A stretch of 60,267 nucleotides of DNA, taken from assembly GCF_003856525.1 (NCBI RefSeq), contig NZ_RJVQ01000006.1, positions 217,370 to 277,636 on the forward strand. The letters are read 5' to 3'. Positions 30,511 through 41,826 of the stretch are shown piece by piece (the stretch's first letter is position 1; every line of letters begins with the position of its first letter). The stretch is from Vibrio viridaestus. Lineage in GTDB: Bacteria; Pseudomonadota; Gammaproteobacteria; Enterobacterales; Vibrionaceae. The notes under the pieces are model-generated. The model ran no database searches, was not told where the DNA came from, and saw nothing but the letters and a program-made list of their open reading frames with translations. A program made the translations under genes and the position numbers.

Positions 30511-31479
30511 TTACTGTTGGTTTTCTTTCTCTGTAAACAAGCCAGCAAATAGGGCTGTACTAAGGTAACGTTCACCTGAGCTAGGAAGGATAACAACGAT
30601 GTTTTTATCTTTAAATTCAGGTAGTTCAGCGAGACGATTTGCTGCAACAACAGCTGCGCCTGATGAGATACCAGCTAAAATACCTTCTTCTTCCATCAGA
30701 CGACGAGCCATTTCAATTGCATCGTCAGATTTAACTGGTTCAACGCGGTCAATCAGGCTTAAGTCTAGGTTACCCGGAATAAATCCAGCACCGATACCTT
30801 GAATTTTATGAGGAGCAGGTTTGATTTCTTCACCAGCGAGCGCTTGCGCAATTACTTGAGATTCTGCTGGTTCAACAGCAACAGCTACGACGTCTTTACC
30901 TTTGGTTTTTTTCAGGTAACGAGTTGTACCAGTCAGAGTACCACCCGTACCTACACCCGCGATGAATACATCAACATTACCGTCAGTCGCTTCCCAGATT
31001 TCTGGACCTGTTGTTTTCTCATGAATTTCTGGGTTTGCTGGGTTATCGAACTGTTGAAGCATTAGATATTTCGCTGGATCACTTGCAACGATTTCTTCCG
31101 CTTTAGAAATAGCGCCTTTCATGCCTTTAGCCGCTTCGGTAAGCTCTAATTTAGCACCTAGTGCTTTCAGCAGTTTACGGCGTTCTAAACTCATAGATTC
31201 AGGCATTGTTAAAGTCAACTTGTAACCACGTGCTGCAGCAACAAACGCTAAAGCGATACCAGTGTTACCACTTGTTGGTTCAACCAGCTCTACACCTGCT
31301 TTCAATTTGCCTGATTTCTCAGCATCCCAAATCATGTTAGCGCCGATACGACATTTAACACTGAAGCTAGGGTTGCGTGATTCAACTTTAGCAAGGATAT
31401 TTCCTTTGCTAACTTTGTTTAAACGTACTAGTGGAGTGTTACCAATTGTTAACGAGTTATCTTCGTAAATCTTACTCAT
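30511..31479 (-). CDS. cysK: cysteine synthase A (O-acetylserine sulfhydrylase)
   Basis: CysK makes cysteine from O-acetylserine and sulfide using PLP. The 322-residue protein has the PLP lysine K42 (SVKCRIG), the substrate loop PTSGNTG near 68-74, and the phosphate-binding [10 protein letters not shown] near 176-185. AAGGAATATAAC precedes the ATG. The leader contains a long inverted repeat. It is next to cysZ, as in E. coli. Confidence 0.98.
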   Translation of the reverse strand: MSKIYEDNSLTIGNTPLVRLNKVSKGNILAKVESRNPSFSVKCRIGANMIWDAEKSGKLKAGVELVEPTSGNTGIALAFVAAARGYKLTLTMPESMSLERRKLLKALGAKLELTEAAKGMKGAISKAEEIVASDPAKYLMLQQFDNPANPEIHEKTTGPEIWEATDGNVDVFIAGVGTGGTLTGTTRYLKKTKGKDVVAVAVEPAESQVIAQALAGEEIKPAPHKIQGIGAGFIPGNLDLSLIDRVEPVKSDDAIEMARRLMEEEGILAGISSGAAVVAANRLAELPEFKDKNIVVILPSSGERYLSTALFAGLFTEKENQQ

Positions 31480-31525
31480 TGTTATATTCCTTCATTACAC
31501 GTAGATGCCTTGAAATCAGGCTTAG

Positions 31526-31570
31526 TGTTCACTGTAGTGAAAACTCAGTCAATTCACACCACAGTGAACA
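31526..31570 (-). promoter_or_regulatory. long inverted repeat in the cysK leader
   Basis: TGTTCACTGTAGTGAA (31526-31541) faces TTCACACCACAGTGAACA (31553-31570), with about 14-16 paired positions apart from a small bulge and mismatch. The nearer arm ends 46 nt before the cysK start codon. It has no T tract. It could be an operator (two TTCACTG-type half-sites per arm) or an mRNA hairpin. Confidence 0.55.
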
Positions 31571-31671
31571 CCTATTAAATTCTAATTGTAGAGCTTAGGC
31601 GCTCGGCAAAAATCGTAAAGGATTAAAAAGTTATATCTTATAGGAACAGAGGATACCAAATCACATAACTT

Positions 31672-32409
31672 TTATGATGCATGCTGCTTTTTAAATACTT
31701 CAACCCACATTGCTGTTGCGCCACATACGGCGACTGGCATAACAAACAAGTTTATGAAGGGAACTGTAGTAAAGAAAGTCACCAACATCCCGAAGCTATA
31801 TGCGCAGCCCTGTTTTTGTTTCAAATTATTTCTCATATCATTGAAACTAACTTTGTGGTTATCGAACGGGTAGTCACAATATTGAATGGCACACATCCAC
31901 GATGCAAATAAGAACCAAACGATAGGTCCAATAGTCTGACCAAGCCCTGGGATCAAAAGTAAAATAAACAGGCCAATCATTTTGGGTAGGGTGTATATCA
32001 ACTTGCGCCACTCGCGGGCAAAAATGCGCGGCATGTCTTTAAAAAATGCAGCAAGTCCTTCATCTTCAGGCGTGTGTCCATCCAGCATATTTTCAACTTT
32101 CTCTGCCAAAAGGCCATTAAATGGAGCTGCAATAAAGTTTGTCAGTGTTGTGAAGTAGTACATAGAGACAACAAGGATAGCGATAACCATCAATGGGAAT
32201 AGTAAGTAATGCAGCCAAGAGAGAAAGTCGGGTAGTAAGCTCATGATATCATTCACCCAAATATCCATTTGGCTAAGTACGTAATATAAGCTAGCGCCGA
32301 TGAGAATAATATTGGCAAGCAATGGAAATAATACAAATCGGCGAAGTCCCGGAGTGGTTGCGAGTTTTATCCCGTAGAAAAAATAACCAAACCCCGAACG
32401 TTTATTCAT
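31672..32409 (-). CDS. cysZ: sulfate transporter CysZ
   Basis: CysZ is an inner-membrane sulfate channel that feeds cysteine synthesis. About four membrane segments are visible in 245 residues, with the family N terminus GFGYFFYGIKLATTPGLRRFV and the PFNGLLAEKVE segment. An upstream ATG (32415) is two codons earlier; AGGG lies six nt before the second ATG, so 32409 is preferred. It lies beside cysK and divergent from zipA, the same neighbours as in E. coli. Confidence 0.94.
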   Translation of the reverse strand: MNKRSGFGYFFYGIKLATTPGLRRFVLFPLLANIILIGASLYYVLSQMDIWVNDIMSLLPDFLSWLHYLLFPLMVIAILVVSMYYFTTLTNFIAAPFNGLLAEKVENMLDGHTPEDEGLAAFFKDMPRIFAREWRKLIYTLPKMIGLFILLLIPGLGQTIGPIVWFLFASWMCAIQYCDYPFDNHKVSFNDMRNNLKQKQGCAYSFGMLVTFFTTVPFINLFVMPVAVCGATAMWVEVFKKQHAS

Positions 32410-32652
32410 CGACATCCCTAAATTCCTATAGATAGATTAATTAAAGAAAAACAGTCTAGCGTATTCTATAACACTCAAATGGGATTAAAAGTTAGAAAAA
32501 TATAAACTTATACTTAAGTTCTTACATTAAATTGTTCAAATCTGGGCTGAAATTTTGGTAAAGTGAACAGATCGATAAAACAGATGCTTAGGTTATACTG
32601 TTTTACATAATTATGTTGATCTTAATAAATCATCGGAAACTGAGAGTTTAAA

Positions 32653-33561
32653 ATGCAGGAATTGCGATTCGTACTCATCGTCGTCGGCTTGTTAGCGATT
32701 GCAGCGTTACTTTTCCATGGATTATGGACAAGTAGAAAAGAAGGCAAGTCGTCGAAGTTTAGCGATAAGCCACTAGGCAAAATGGAAGAAAAGAGAGCCG
32801 CACGAAAATCAGCAGAGAAAGAAAAGCCTTCTCGCTCTTTCTTCTCTTTTAAAAGTAAAGACGAATCCGAAACTCCTAAAATTAAGAAGAAGAGAAAAGA
32901 GCCAGGGTTTGAAGTTGAAGAACAAACTCATGATCCTTTAATCGACCCTTCATTTGATAATATTGATGACCCTCTTTTATCCTCATCAAGCCGCTCAGAA
33001 GACAATTATCTGGCGAAAACTGTAGATGAAGTAGAACATGAATTAGATGAAGAAGATGTTGTTTCGGAACCTGTTGCCAGTACTAAGACTGTTCAACCTG
33101 AACCGCATCAAGACGTTGAGACTCCGGAAGATGACGAAGGATTTGAAGTTATTGTCTTAAGTGTCCATTGTTCAGGGAATACGCCTTTTGTTGGAACGGA
33201 GCTGTTCGATAGTATGCAGCAAAATGGATTATTGTACGGCGAGATGGATATCTATCACCGCCATGCTGATTTGTCGGGAACAGGAAAGGTACTGTTTAGC
33301 GTAGCGAACATGATGCAACCTGGTACTTTGAAACATGATGATCCTGAGACGTTTACCACCAAGGGTATTTCTTTCTTTATGACGTTGCCATGCTTTGGCG
33401 ACCCAGAACAGAATTTCAAACTGATGTTGAAAACGGCGCAGCAAATTGCCGATGATCTTGGAGGAAATGTCCTTGATGAGCAGCGTAATTTGATTACTCC
33501 TGATAAACTGGACAAGTGCCGTAGACAGATCCAACAGTTTAAAGCCCGATCCGCCAAATAA
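32653..33561 (+). CDS. zipA: cell division protein ZipA
   Basis: ZipA tethers FtsZ to the inner membrane. The 302-residue protein has an N-terminal membrane helix (about 5-26), a charged linker, then a long acidic low-complexity stretch (about 75-160) and a C-terminal FtsZ-binding domain (about 165-295, starting [20 protein letters not shown]). The order cysK-cysZ-zipA-ligA is conserved. Confidence 0.97.
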   Translation: MQELRFVLIVVGLLAIAALLFHGLWTSRKEGKSSKFSDKPLGKMEEKRAARKSAEKEKPSRSFFSFKSKDESETPKIKKKRKEPGFEVEEQTHDPLIDPSFDNIDDPLLSSSSRSEDNYLAKTVDEVEHELDEEDVVSEPVASTKTVQPEPHQDVETPEDDEGFEVIVLSVHCSGNTPFVGTELFDSMQQNGLLYGEMDIYHRHADLSGTGKVLFSVANMMQPGTLKHDDPETFTTKGISFFMTLPCFGDPEQNFKLMLKTAQQIADDLGGNVLDEQRNLITPDKLDKCRRQIQQFKARSAK

Positions 33562-33568
33562 TGATTAG

Positions 33569-35638
<2,070 letters not shown>

Positions 35639-35669
35639 TTGCAATTTGTCTCATTTGGAGGTGGTGGAA

Positions 35670-36083
35670 ATGAATATTAGTGAAGTCTCGAAAGAGACCG
35701 GATTAACGGCAAAATCGATTCGTTTATATGAAGAGAAAGGCCTCATTACACCACCATCCAGAGAGCTTAACGGCTATCGTGCCTATGGACGTTCTCATAT
35801 TGAAGAGCTTCAGCTTATAGCACGAGCGAAACGCGTTGGATTTAGTCTTGAGGAATGTCGTGCTTTGGTTAATCTTGCAAAAGATCCCACGAGGAAAAGC
35901 GCGGCAGTCAAAGAGAAAGCCCAAGAAAAACTCGATGAAGTAAAAACTAAGCTAAAGGAACTAGAGCAGATAAGAATACAGCTGGAACACTGGGTCGATG
36001 AGTGTCCCGGAAATGACGAGAGTGAGTGTCCAATTATTGATGAGCTAAAAGGCTGTTGCCATCATACCAACGAGTCGAATTAG
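35670..36083 (+). CDS. cueR: copper-responsive MerR-family regulator CueR
   Basis: CueR activates copper-efflux genes when it binds Cu(I). The 137-residue protein has a MerR helix-turn-helix (MNISEVSKETGLTAKSIRLY), a long dimerisation helix, and the metal loop C112-PGNDESE-C120 at the same positions as in E. coli, ending GCCHH. The start is ATG 35670, with GGAGGTGG upstream; the longer TTG start at 35646 is unlikely. Its targets (copA, cueO) are not in the window. Its stop codon overlaps that of the convergent nfeD. Confidence 0.95.
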   Translation: MNISEVSKETGLTAKSIRLYEEKGLITPPSRELNGYRAYGRSHIEELQLIARAKRVGFSLEECRALVNLAKDPTRKSAAVKEKAQEKLDEVKTKLKELEQIRIQLEHWVDECPGNDESECPIIDELKGCCHHTNESN

Positions 36084-36526
36084 CTGGACTTAACAATTAA
36101 CCTAAATCCATCATGGTCATAAACCGTGACAATAGAACCTGCGAGTATTGGCGTCTGAGTAATAGCCAACCACTTGGTTTGCTCTATCTCAACGTTGAAT
36201 TCACCCTCGAGTACACTTTCTTCCAAACGAAAGGTTTGTCCCAGCAATTGCTCTGGGTTAATTCTCTGATAGGCCTCATTTTTTACTGGCTTACGGTAAA
36301 AGTTTTTCTTCCAACATAACCAGCATGTTAAAAAAGCAAAACCACAAAATGCCTGCCATTGAATATCCCAAGGCACATCACGAATGCAGAGCACAATACC
36401 AATCGATAACGCTGAAAATCCGAGCCACAAAAAATAACCGCCAGTACCGATCAGTTCAAGAGTGAGTAGAACGAGTCCCAGACTTAGCCAATGAAGAAAA
36501 TTAATTTGAGCAAGAAGTTCGGTCAT
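36080..36526 (-). CDS. NfeD-like membrane protein (YbbJ type)
   Basis: This 148-residue inner-membrane protein has N-terminal hydrophobic segments (about 5-70) followed by a small OB-fold NfeD domain (about 85-148). NfeD proteins usually pair with an SPFH/stomatin partner (QmcA) encoded next door. Here the gene runs cueR-nfeD-ybbN without that partner. The start at 36526 is preferred because AAGGAGA is 6-7 nt upstream; another ATG at 36532 is too close to it. The 291-bp gap upstream (36527-36817) shows only the ybbN terminator. Confidence 0.88.
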   Translation of the reverse strand: MTELLAQINFLHWLSLGLVLLTLELIGTGGYFLWLGFSALSIGIVLCIRDVPWDIQWQAFCGFAFLTCWLCWKKNFYRKPVKNEAYQRINPEQLLGQTFRLEESVLEGEFNVEIEQTKWLAITQTPILAGSIVTVYDHDGFRLIVKSS

Positions 36527-36750
36527 ATACATTCTCCTTATCCCAAACGAAGGCTACCGCCTAAGCGGGCGCTAAAGTAGGTAGTAAAGGAAAATGGGGG
36601 AAAGATAATATTTGCTGTTCTGTAACTAAGATTATTCATGCTTCACTTCAAATGCGATCTGACTATTATGAAATTTTTATTATTTGGATAGGCACATTCT
36701 CTTAGATGATGAGTGAAAGGTACATATTCAGAATTGAGACAGGGCTAAAT

Positions 36751-36784
36751 AAAAAGCCAGTAATCGAAGAATTGATACTGGCTT
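36751..36784 (-). terminator. terminator of ybbN
   Basis: AAGCCAGTA / TACTGGCTT with a 13-nt loop, followed by TTTTTATTT on the minus strand. It lies 33 nt past the ybbN stop. Confidence 0.85.
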
Positions 36785-36817
36785 AACTTTATCGACCTAA
36801 ATGTACTAATAAATGAG

Positions 36818-37681
36818 TTAGTACATCATGGAATATAATTGGCGACGGTATTTACCGGAAAGTGGATTCCCTTGACCAAGCGCACTCAGAATGTCCATGA
36901 AGACTCGCTTCATTTCACCATCTAATGCGTTCAGGTCTCGACTCAGGAATATCCATAACATTTCCAGAGCTTCTTCATCTCTGTTGACCTCATGATATTT
37001 AGCGGCCAGTTCTTTTGCCAGAGAAGGATCATTGTTGGACTGTTGAAAGGCTGTTTCTAAAGCCGTGATTTCTGGACTGTTCGCGGCTTCTTGATGCAGT
37101 TCCAATTTTGCGACAAGCCCTTTGTAATAATTATCTTTGTATTCAAGAGGGATGTTTTGTAATTGTTGCTCGGCGAGTTCAAACTGGCTAGTTTCAAGAT
37201 AACATTCAGCGAGAGCGAGCTTTGTTTCACCTTTCGTTTTTAGCTCGTCGGGTAGAGCATTGAGTAAGGTCAGAGCATTGGCAAAATCACCCGAGCCGAC
37301 TAATGTGAGAGCTTGAGTAAGGTTCATTTCATCGGCACTTGGTAAGTGCTTATCTAGCATACTTTTTACTGCTTCTATGGGTTGCGGGCCGCCAAGGCCA
37401 TCAACAGGCTGACCATTAGAAAATAGAGCTAAGGTCGGCAGCTGTTGCACACCACATTGCATCGCGATAGCCTGATCGGCTTGGCAATCCAGTAAAGCCA
37501 GTTTAAATGCCCCATTATATTGCTCGGCTAACTGTTTCAGCGGTCCAATTAAATGCTGACTTTCTTCACTCGCTGGAGCCCAAAAATACAATAAGACAGG
37601 TTTTTGCAGAGATTCAGTAATAACAGCACGGAAGTTTTCTTGATTCACTTCCACATAATTTGCACCATGTTGAGGTTGCAT
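36818..37681 (-). CDS. ybbN: YbbN/CnoX-type co-chaperone (thioredoxin-like + TPR)
   Basis: This 287-residue cytosolic protein combines an N-terminal thioredoxin-like domain (about 1-105) with a C-terminal TPR domain (about 115-285). E. coli CnoX protects oxidised proteins and hands them to GroEL or DnaK. The usual CxxC site reads WAPASEES here, so the active-site cysteines are missing and no redox activity is expected from that motif. The start at ATG 37681 is preceded by AAGGAG; the frame extends 13 codons further without a ribosome-binding site. Confidence 0.93.
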   Translation of the reverse strand: MQPQHGANYVEVNQENFRAVITESLQKPVLLYFWAPASEESQHLIGPLKQLAEQYNGAFKLALLDCQADQAIAMQCGVQQLPTLALFSNGQPVDGLGGPQPIEAVKSMLDKHLPSADEMNLTQALTLVGSGDFANALTLLNALPDELKTKGETKLALAECYLETSQFELAEQQLQNIPLEYKDNYYKGLVAKLELHQEAANSPEITALETAFQQSNNDPSLAKELAAKYHEVNRDEEALEMLWIFLSRDLNALDGEMKRVFMDILSALGQGNPLSGKYRRQLYSMMY

Positions 37682-37754
37682 AGAGGCTCCTTGGGATCTT
37701 TTAATCTTTCTATTAGCCATAAAGTATGGGCGGAATGTGCTGATTTCAAGAGAT

Positions 37755-37783
37755 AAAAAAGCCGTCTATATGACGTAGACGGC
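37755..37783 (-). terminator. terminator of ybbO
   Basis: GCCGTCTA / TAGACGGC with a 7-nt loop, followed by TTTTTTATC on the minus strand. It lies about 170 nt past the ybbO stop. The gap 37784-37954 shows no gene. Confidence 0.85.
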
Positions 37784-37954
37784 ATTAATGATAATTAGTT
37801 TGTAGTGCGAACGCTTTATAAAGCGATTATGACAACGATCGCTATAAAGAGCCCCAACCAATTCAATTTATTTAAACTCATTGGGTCAATCCGAAAATGA
37901 TTCTGACTAAAACATCATCAATATAACGGAGAAATATGAAAGATTGATGACGTT

Positions 37955-38782
37955 TTAGGCTGCTTTGAATAAAATTTTATCTATGACTCTTGTCGGTAAG
38001 ATGCGTTTTAATACAGCGAAAACCTTAGTCGGTGTGGTCACACGATAGCGAATTTTGGGCTTAGGCGACTCTAATGCGTGTATCAGCGGTTCCATACAGG
38101 ACTCAGGTGGCAAGGTAAATTTGTTGGACGATTTATCTTTGCTAAGTCTGGCCAGTTGTTGTTCATACTGACTTTTATGAACGCTATTCTCTACGTCGAT
38201 CCATCGCTGAAACTCTTTTAATGCATTGGGACGAAACTGAGTCTCTATAGGACCAGGTTCAATAAGTGAGATGTGAATACCACTTCCCATCAGTTCCAGT
38301 CTCATGGTATCAGTCCAACCTTCCAAAGCAAATTTAGACGAGTTATACGCGCCACGATACTTCATTGCAGCGAAGCCCAGTATTGAGCTGTTTTGTATGA
38401 TGCGACCCTGACCTTGTCTTCTGAAATGAGGAATTAACTTGGTCGTAAGTTCGTGCCAACCAAAAAAGTTGGTTGTAAACTGAGCCTTTAATGCCTCAAT
38501 CGGTAAGTCTTCTAAAGCACCGGTCTGTCCATAAGCACCGTTATTAAAAACCGCGTAAAGTTGATTGTTTGAGCGCTGTAAAGCGTCTTCTACACCTTGT
38601 TTTATACTCTGAGAGTCCGCTAGATCAATCTGAATACAATCTATTCCCAGACTAATCAGCTTATCTACATCCTTTTGTTTACGGCATGAGGCGATGACCT
38701 TGTAGCCTCTTTCCTTTAGTGTCAACGCGGCACAAAGACCAATACCGGATGAGCACCCCGTGATCAGAATATATTTCGACAT
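37955..38782 (-). CDS. ybbO: short-chain dehydrogenase/reductase, YbbO type
   Basis: This 275-residue NAD(P)-dependent SDR has the Rossmann motif TGCSSGIG (8-15), NNGAYG near 87-92, and catalytic S...YNSSK around residues 137-154. The C-terminal LKRILPTRVIDKIL matches enterobacterial YbbO, which reduces retinal or aldehydes in vitro. It sits in the same ybbN-ybbO neighbourhood as E. coli. Here it is downstream of yfcH with a 14-bp gap, so the two are co-transcribed. Confidence 0.88.
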   Translation of the reverse strand: MSKYILITGCSSGIGLCAALTLKERGYKVIASCRKQKDVDKLISLGIDCIQIDLADSQSIKQGVEDALQRSNNQLYAVFNNGAYGQTGALEDLPIEALKAQFTTNFFGWHELTTKLIPHFRRQGQGRIIQNSSILGFAAMKYRGAYNSSKFALEGWTDTMRLELMGSGIHISLIEPGPIETQFRPNALKEFQRWIDVENSVHKSQYEQQLARLSKDKSSNKFTLPPESCMEPLIHALESPKPKIRYRVTTPTKVFAVLKRILPTRVIDKILFKAA

Positions 38783-38796
38783 AATCGTTGCCAGTG

Positions 38797-39711
38797 TTAT
38801 TTATGATTTCTCAGGATATCGTCTAAAGCGGGTCTAAGTCTAGGGAAGTCGAACGTAAAACCTAAATCAGTCAACGCCTTAGGCTTTGCTCTGGCACTAT
38901 CAAACAGTAATTTAGATGATTCTCCCATAACCATTGAAATAAGCCACTGAGGTGTTTTTAAAAAATGAGGTCTATTTAGAGAATGGGCTAAAGATTGGCT
39001 GAAGCATTTGTTGGTCACCGGGTGCGGAGCACAAAGATTAAAAGGCCCGTGAGCATAGTCCGTATTCATTAGAAACAAGATGGCCTTAACCATATCGCGT
39101 ATATGAATCCATGGAAAGTATTGTTCGCCGTTTCCCAAGCTTGAGCCCAGACCCCATTGATAAGGGAGGAGCATTTTTTTTAGCGCCCCACCTTCAGCAG
39201 ATAATACTACACCCGTTCTCAGCAGGCAGACTCGAGTTTGATCGGATGCGGCATTAAGTGCGATCTTCTCCCACTCAATGCATACCTTATGTGCGAATTC
39301 GTTATTATGAACTCGTAAGCTCTCATCGAAGGGATGAGATTGCTGATCTCCATAATAGCCGACCGCTGACCCACTGATAAAAACCGTAGGAGGATTAGTG
39401 CTGGCATGTATCAGAGAGACTAACTGCTTGGTTATATCCCAGCGACTATTGCAAATTCGCTCCTTTTGTTCATTACTCCAGCGTTTATCTGCGATTGGCT
39501 CTCCTGCCAGATTAATAACGACATCGTAGTTATTTAGGTCAGATAAACTTTGCAGGTCATCCAAAAATGACAACGTGGCTGAGGGCAAATGGCGTAGCGT
39601 AGATTTAGCTTTACTTATATTACGAGTAACCACACAAATATCATTGGGGCTGAGTAACTTTAATAGTGCCGACCCTATGAGGCCAGTTCCGCCAGTAACC
39701 AGAATTTTCAC
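38797..39711 (-). CDS. yfcH: TIGR01777-type NAD-dependent epimerase/SulA-like protein (YfcH)
   Basis: This 304-residue extended-SDR protein has NAD-binding TGGTGLIGSALL (6-17), the NLAGEPIADKRW segment near 66-77, and a C-terminal DUF1731 domain (about 250-300: KALTDLGFTFDFPRL). The YfcH family is widespread, and its substrate is unknown. It starts the yfcH-ybbO pair and is divergent from the DUF1538 operon. Confidence 0.9.
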   Translation of the reverse strand: MKILVTGGTGLIGSALLKLLSPNDICVVTRNISKAKSTLRHLPSATLSFLDDLQSLSDLNNYDVVINLAGEPIADKRWSNEQKERICNSRWDITKQLVSLIHASTNPPTVFISGSAVGYYGDQQSHPFDESLRVHNNEFAHKVCIEWEKIALNAASDQTRVCLLRTGVVLSAEGGALKKMLLPYQWGLGSSLGNGEQYFPWIHIRDMVKAILFLMNTDYAHGPFNLCAPHPVTNKCFSQSLAHSLNRPHFLKTPQWLISMVMGESSKLLFDSARAKPKALTDLGFTFDFPRLRPALDDILRNHK

Positions 39712-39854
39712 GCCGTTATCCTTACTGCAAATCGATTAATTATAAGAATAATGGATCGTGCATTATCTACCAAATACTAGTTTTTATGATCCTGATTTTC
39801 TTTTATTAATTTTAGATCACACCCTATCTAAATATCGTTTGCCATACTTTTTTT

Positions 39855-39917
39855 GCTAAATGCTAAATGCTAAATGCTAAATGCTAAATGCTAAATGCTA
39901 AATGCTAAATGCTAAAT
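39855..39917 (+). repeat. heptanucleotide tandem repeat (GCTAAAT)9
   Basis: Nine perfect copies of GCTAAAT run from 39855 to 39917, ending 40 bp before the first DUF1538 gene. The repeat is in the divergent promoter region with yfcH, just after a TTGCCA (39839-39844). Each unit supplies TGCTAAAT, which resembles an extended -10. Seven-nt units would change promoter or leader spacing by about two-thirds of a helical turn per unit lost or gained. The repeat is not inside a reading frame. Confidence 0.97.
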
Positions 39918-39957
39918 GAGATAGGAAGCGTGTATTGGCAATGAATAGGGGAGGCTG

Positions 39958-40689
39958 ATGAGACCAATAATTGCTCTTTTTTCTGCCATGATTGGAAGTT
40001 TGAGAGATTTACTCCCGATTATTTTCGTAGTGAGTTTTTTCCAGTTGGTAGTTTTGCAGCAACCCATGCCTGATTATTCAAAGATTTTGGTTGGTATCGT
40101 ACTGGTAGTAGTGGGTTTAACTTTTTTTATCTTTGGACTAAACATGGCACTTTTCCCTATTGGTGAGACCCTAGCTCATGGGTTAGCGCGAAAAGGCAGT
40201 GTCACTTTTTTACTCCTGTTTTCATTCCTCTTGGGATTCGGGACTACGATTGCTGAGCCAGCACTGACATCGATTGCAGAAAAGGCTGCAGAAATAGCCG
40301 CGGATGGGGGCATGATTGGCTCAACGTTGTCTGCACAAAAAGACTACGCACAAGGATTAAGATTTACGGTTGCGTTATCCGTTGGGGTAGCAATAGTGCT
40401 TGGTGTTATGCGTATATTAAAAGGATGGCCAATCCATATCATTATTATTGGTGGTTATGTGTTAGTGGTCGTATTAACGGCCTTTGCTCCCCCGTCCATC
40501 ATTGGTATTGCATATGACTCAGGCGGAGTAACCACATCCACCATTACCGTTCCTTTAGTGACCGCATTAGGCGTCGGTCTTTCTTCGGTGATTAAAGGAA
40601 GAAATCCGCTCGTCGATGGGTTTGGGTTGATTGCCTTTGCATCTTTATTGCCTATGATCTTTGTGATGTTGTATGGGATGACTGTATGA
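39958..40689 (+). CDS. umpA: DUF1538 membrane protein, subunit A of a two-subunit transporter (UmpA-like)
   Basis: This 243-residue protein is highly hydrophobic, with about seven membrane segments. Two signature blocks recur in the next gene: [18 protein letters not shown] near 94-111, and [14 protein letters not shown] near 184-197. GGGGAGG lies 3 nt before ATG 39958. Its end overlaps the next start by 4 bp. A DUF1538 pair called UmpAB has, from memory, been described as a two-subunit Na+(Li+,K+)/H+ antiporter in Halomonas; this function is a transfer by family and not shown here. Confidence 0.85.
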   Translation: MRPIIALFSAMIGSLRDLLPIIFVVSFFQLVVLQQPMPDYSKILVGIVLVVVGLTFFIFGLNMALFPIGETLAHGLARKGSVTFLLLFSFLLGFGTTIAEPALTSIAEKAAEIAADGGMIGSTLSAQKDYAQGLRFTVALSVGVAIVLGVMRILKGWPIHIIIIGGYVLVVVLTAFAPPSIIGIAYDSGGVTTSTITVPLVTALGVGLSSVIKGRNPLVDGFGLIAFASLLPMIFVMLYGMTV

Positions 40690-41486
40690 TTTTGGGATTA
40701 GGCGAATTTTTGGATACACTGGTTTCGACTCTGTCGGATATTTTACCCATTGCCTCGGTTTTATTCATTTTTCAGCTCATTATTTTACGTAAGCCAATTC
40801 ATCAATTTCCCAAGATTTTACTGGGATTTATCTATGTTATCCTTGGCCTAGCACTATTTCTCATGGGGCTTGAGGTGGCTTTATTTCCGTTAGGTGAAGC
40901 AATGGCTCAGCAGCTTACACATCCCGCTTTTTTAGCTGAGTTCAAATTAAGCGAGGGACCGACTATTACCTGGTTAGATTACTACTGGGTTTACTGCTTT
41001 GCTTTTTTTATTGGTTTTAGTACGACTATCGCTGAACCTTCTTTAATTGCAGTTGCGATAAAAGCTAATCAGGTTTCGGGTGGAGCAATTGGGACGTTGG
41101 GCTTGAGACTCTCTGTTGCTATGGGTGTTGCTGTCGGTATTTCTTTGGGATGTTATCGGATTGTCGTTGGTGATCCGATTCAATATTACATCATCGCGGG
41201 GTACTTGGTTGTGGTGATACAAACTCATTTTTCACCTAAATCTATTATTCCATTAGCTTACGATTCTGGTGGAGTAACCACCTCAACTGTCACGGTTCCT
41301 ATTGTTGCTGCACTGGGACTTGGTCTTGCTTCTACTGTTCCAGGTAGAAGTCCACTACTAGATGGCTTTGGATTAATCGCTTTTGCTAGTCTGTTCCCAA
41401 TCATTTCAGTCATGGGGTATGCGCAAATATCACAGTGGATTAATCGGCAAAATAAAACTGAAGAGGAGAACAATGATGCGATTTAA
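40686..41486 (+). CDS. umpB: DUF1538 membrane protein, subunit B of a two-subunit transporter (UmpB-like)
   Basis: This 266-residue paralogue of the upstream gene has the same two signatures ([18 protein letters not shown] and [14 protein letters not shown]) and the same [18 protein letters not shown] motif seen upstream as [15 protein letters not shown], so the pair arose by duplication. It carries an insert of about 15-20 residues after [10 protein letters not shown]. It overlaps both neighbours (4 bp before, 14 bp after). A heteromeric membrane complex is the natural reading. Confidence 0.85.
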   Translation: MILGLGEFLDTLVSTLSDILPIASVLFIFQLIILRKPIHQFPKILLGFIYVILGLALFLMGLEVALFPLGEAMAQQLTHPAFLAEFKLSEGPTITWLDYYWVYCFAFFIGFSTTIAEPSLIAVAIKANQVSGGAIGTLGLRLSVAMGVAVGISLGCYRIVVGDPIQYYIIAGYLVVVIQTHFSPKSIIPLAYDSGGVTTSTVTVPIVAALGLGLASTVPGRSPLLDGFGLIAFASLFPIISVMGYAQISQWINRQNKTEEENNDAI

Positions 41487-41826
41487 ATTAATTATCGCGT
41501 TCGTTGAAGATACGAAAACGGAACAGGTATTGGATGCTGCAAGGGAGGCGGGTGCAACTGGTGCTACGGTTATTAATAACGCGAGAGGTGAAGGTGTCAA
41601 TAAGAAGAAAACCTTTCTCGGTTTAACATTGGAGGTTCAGCGTGACGTCGTACTATTCGTGGTCGAAGAACACTTAGCAAGGCACATTTTAGAGACTATT
41701 GATAATGTCGGTGAGTTTGATTCTGAGTCAGGACAGGGGATAGCGTTTCAAATTGATATAGAGGATGTTGTAGGTATTTCTCATCAGGTAAAAAAACTAA
41801 CTAAAGTTGTCGAGGATGAACTATGA
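41473..41826 (+). CDS. PII-like regulatory protein of the DUF1538 operon
   Basis: This 117-residue protein has the PII/ferredoxin-like pattern: [35 protein letters not shown], a T-loop-like GEGVNKKKTFLG, and a second half rich in beta strands. It lacks the uridylylated tyrosine of GlnB. In the family such proteins gate membrane transporters in response to nucleotides. GAGGAGAA lies just before ATG 41473. It overlaps the end of umpB by 14 bp and the next gene by 4 bp. The bound ligand is unknown. Confidence 0.85.
   Translation: MMRFKLIIAFVEDTKTEQVLDAAREAGATGATVINNARGEGVNKKKTFLGLTLEVQRDVVLFVVEEHLARHILETIDNVGEFDSESGQGIAFQIDIEDVVGISHQVKKLTKVVEDEL

Noticed and set aside
39855-39917. CRISPR-like repeat array
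   Set aside because: The 7-bp units are contiguous with no spacers, so it is a simple tandem repeat.
40686-41486. Frameshifted halves of a single DUF1538 gene
   Set aside because: Both genes are full-length domains with complete signatures, separate start sites and an ATGA overlap, so they are a genuine two-gene pair.
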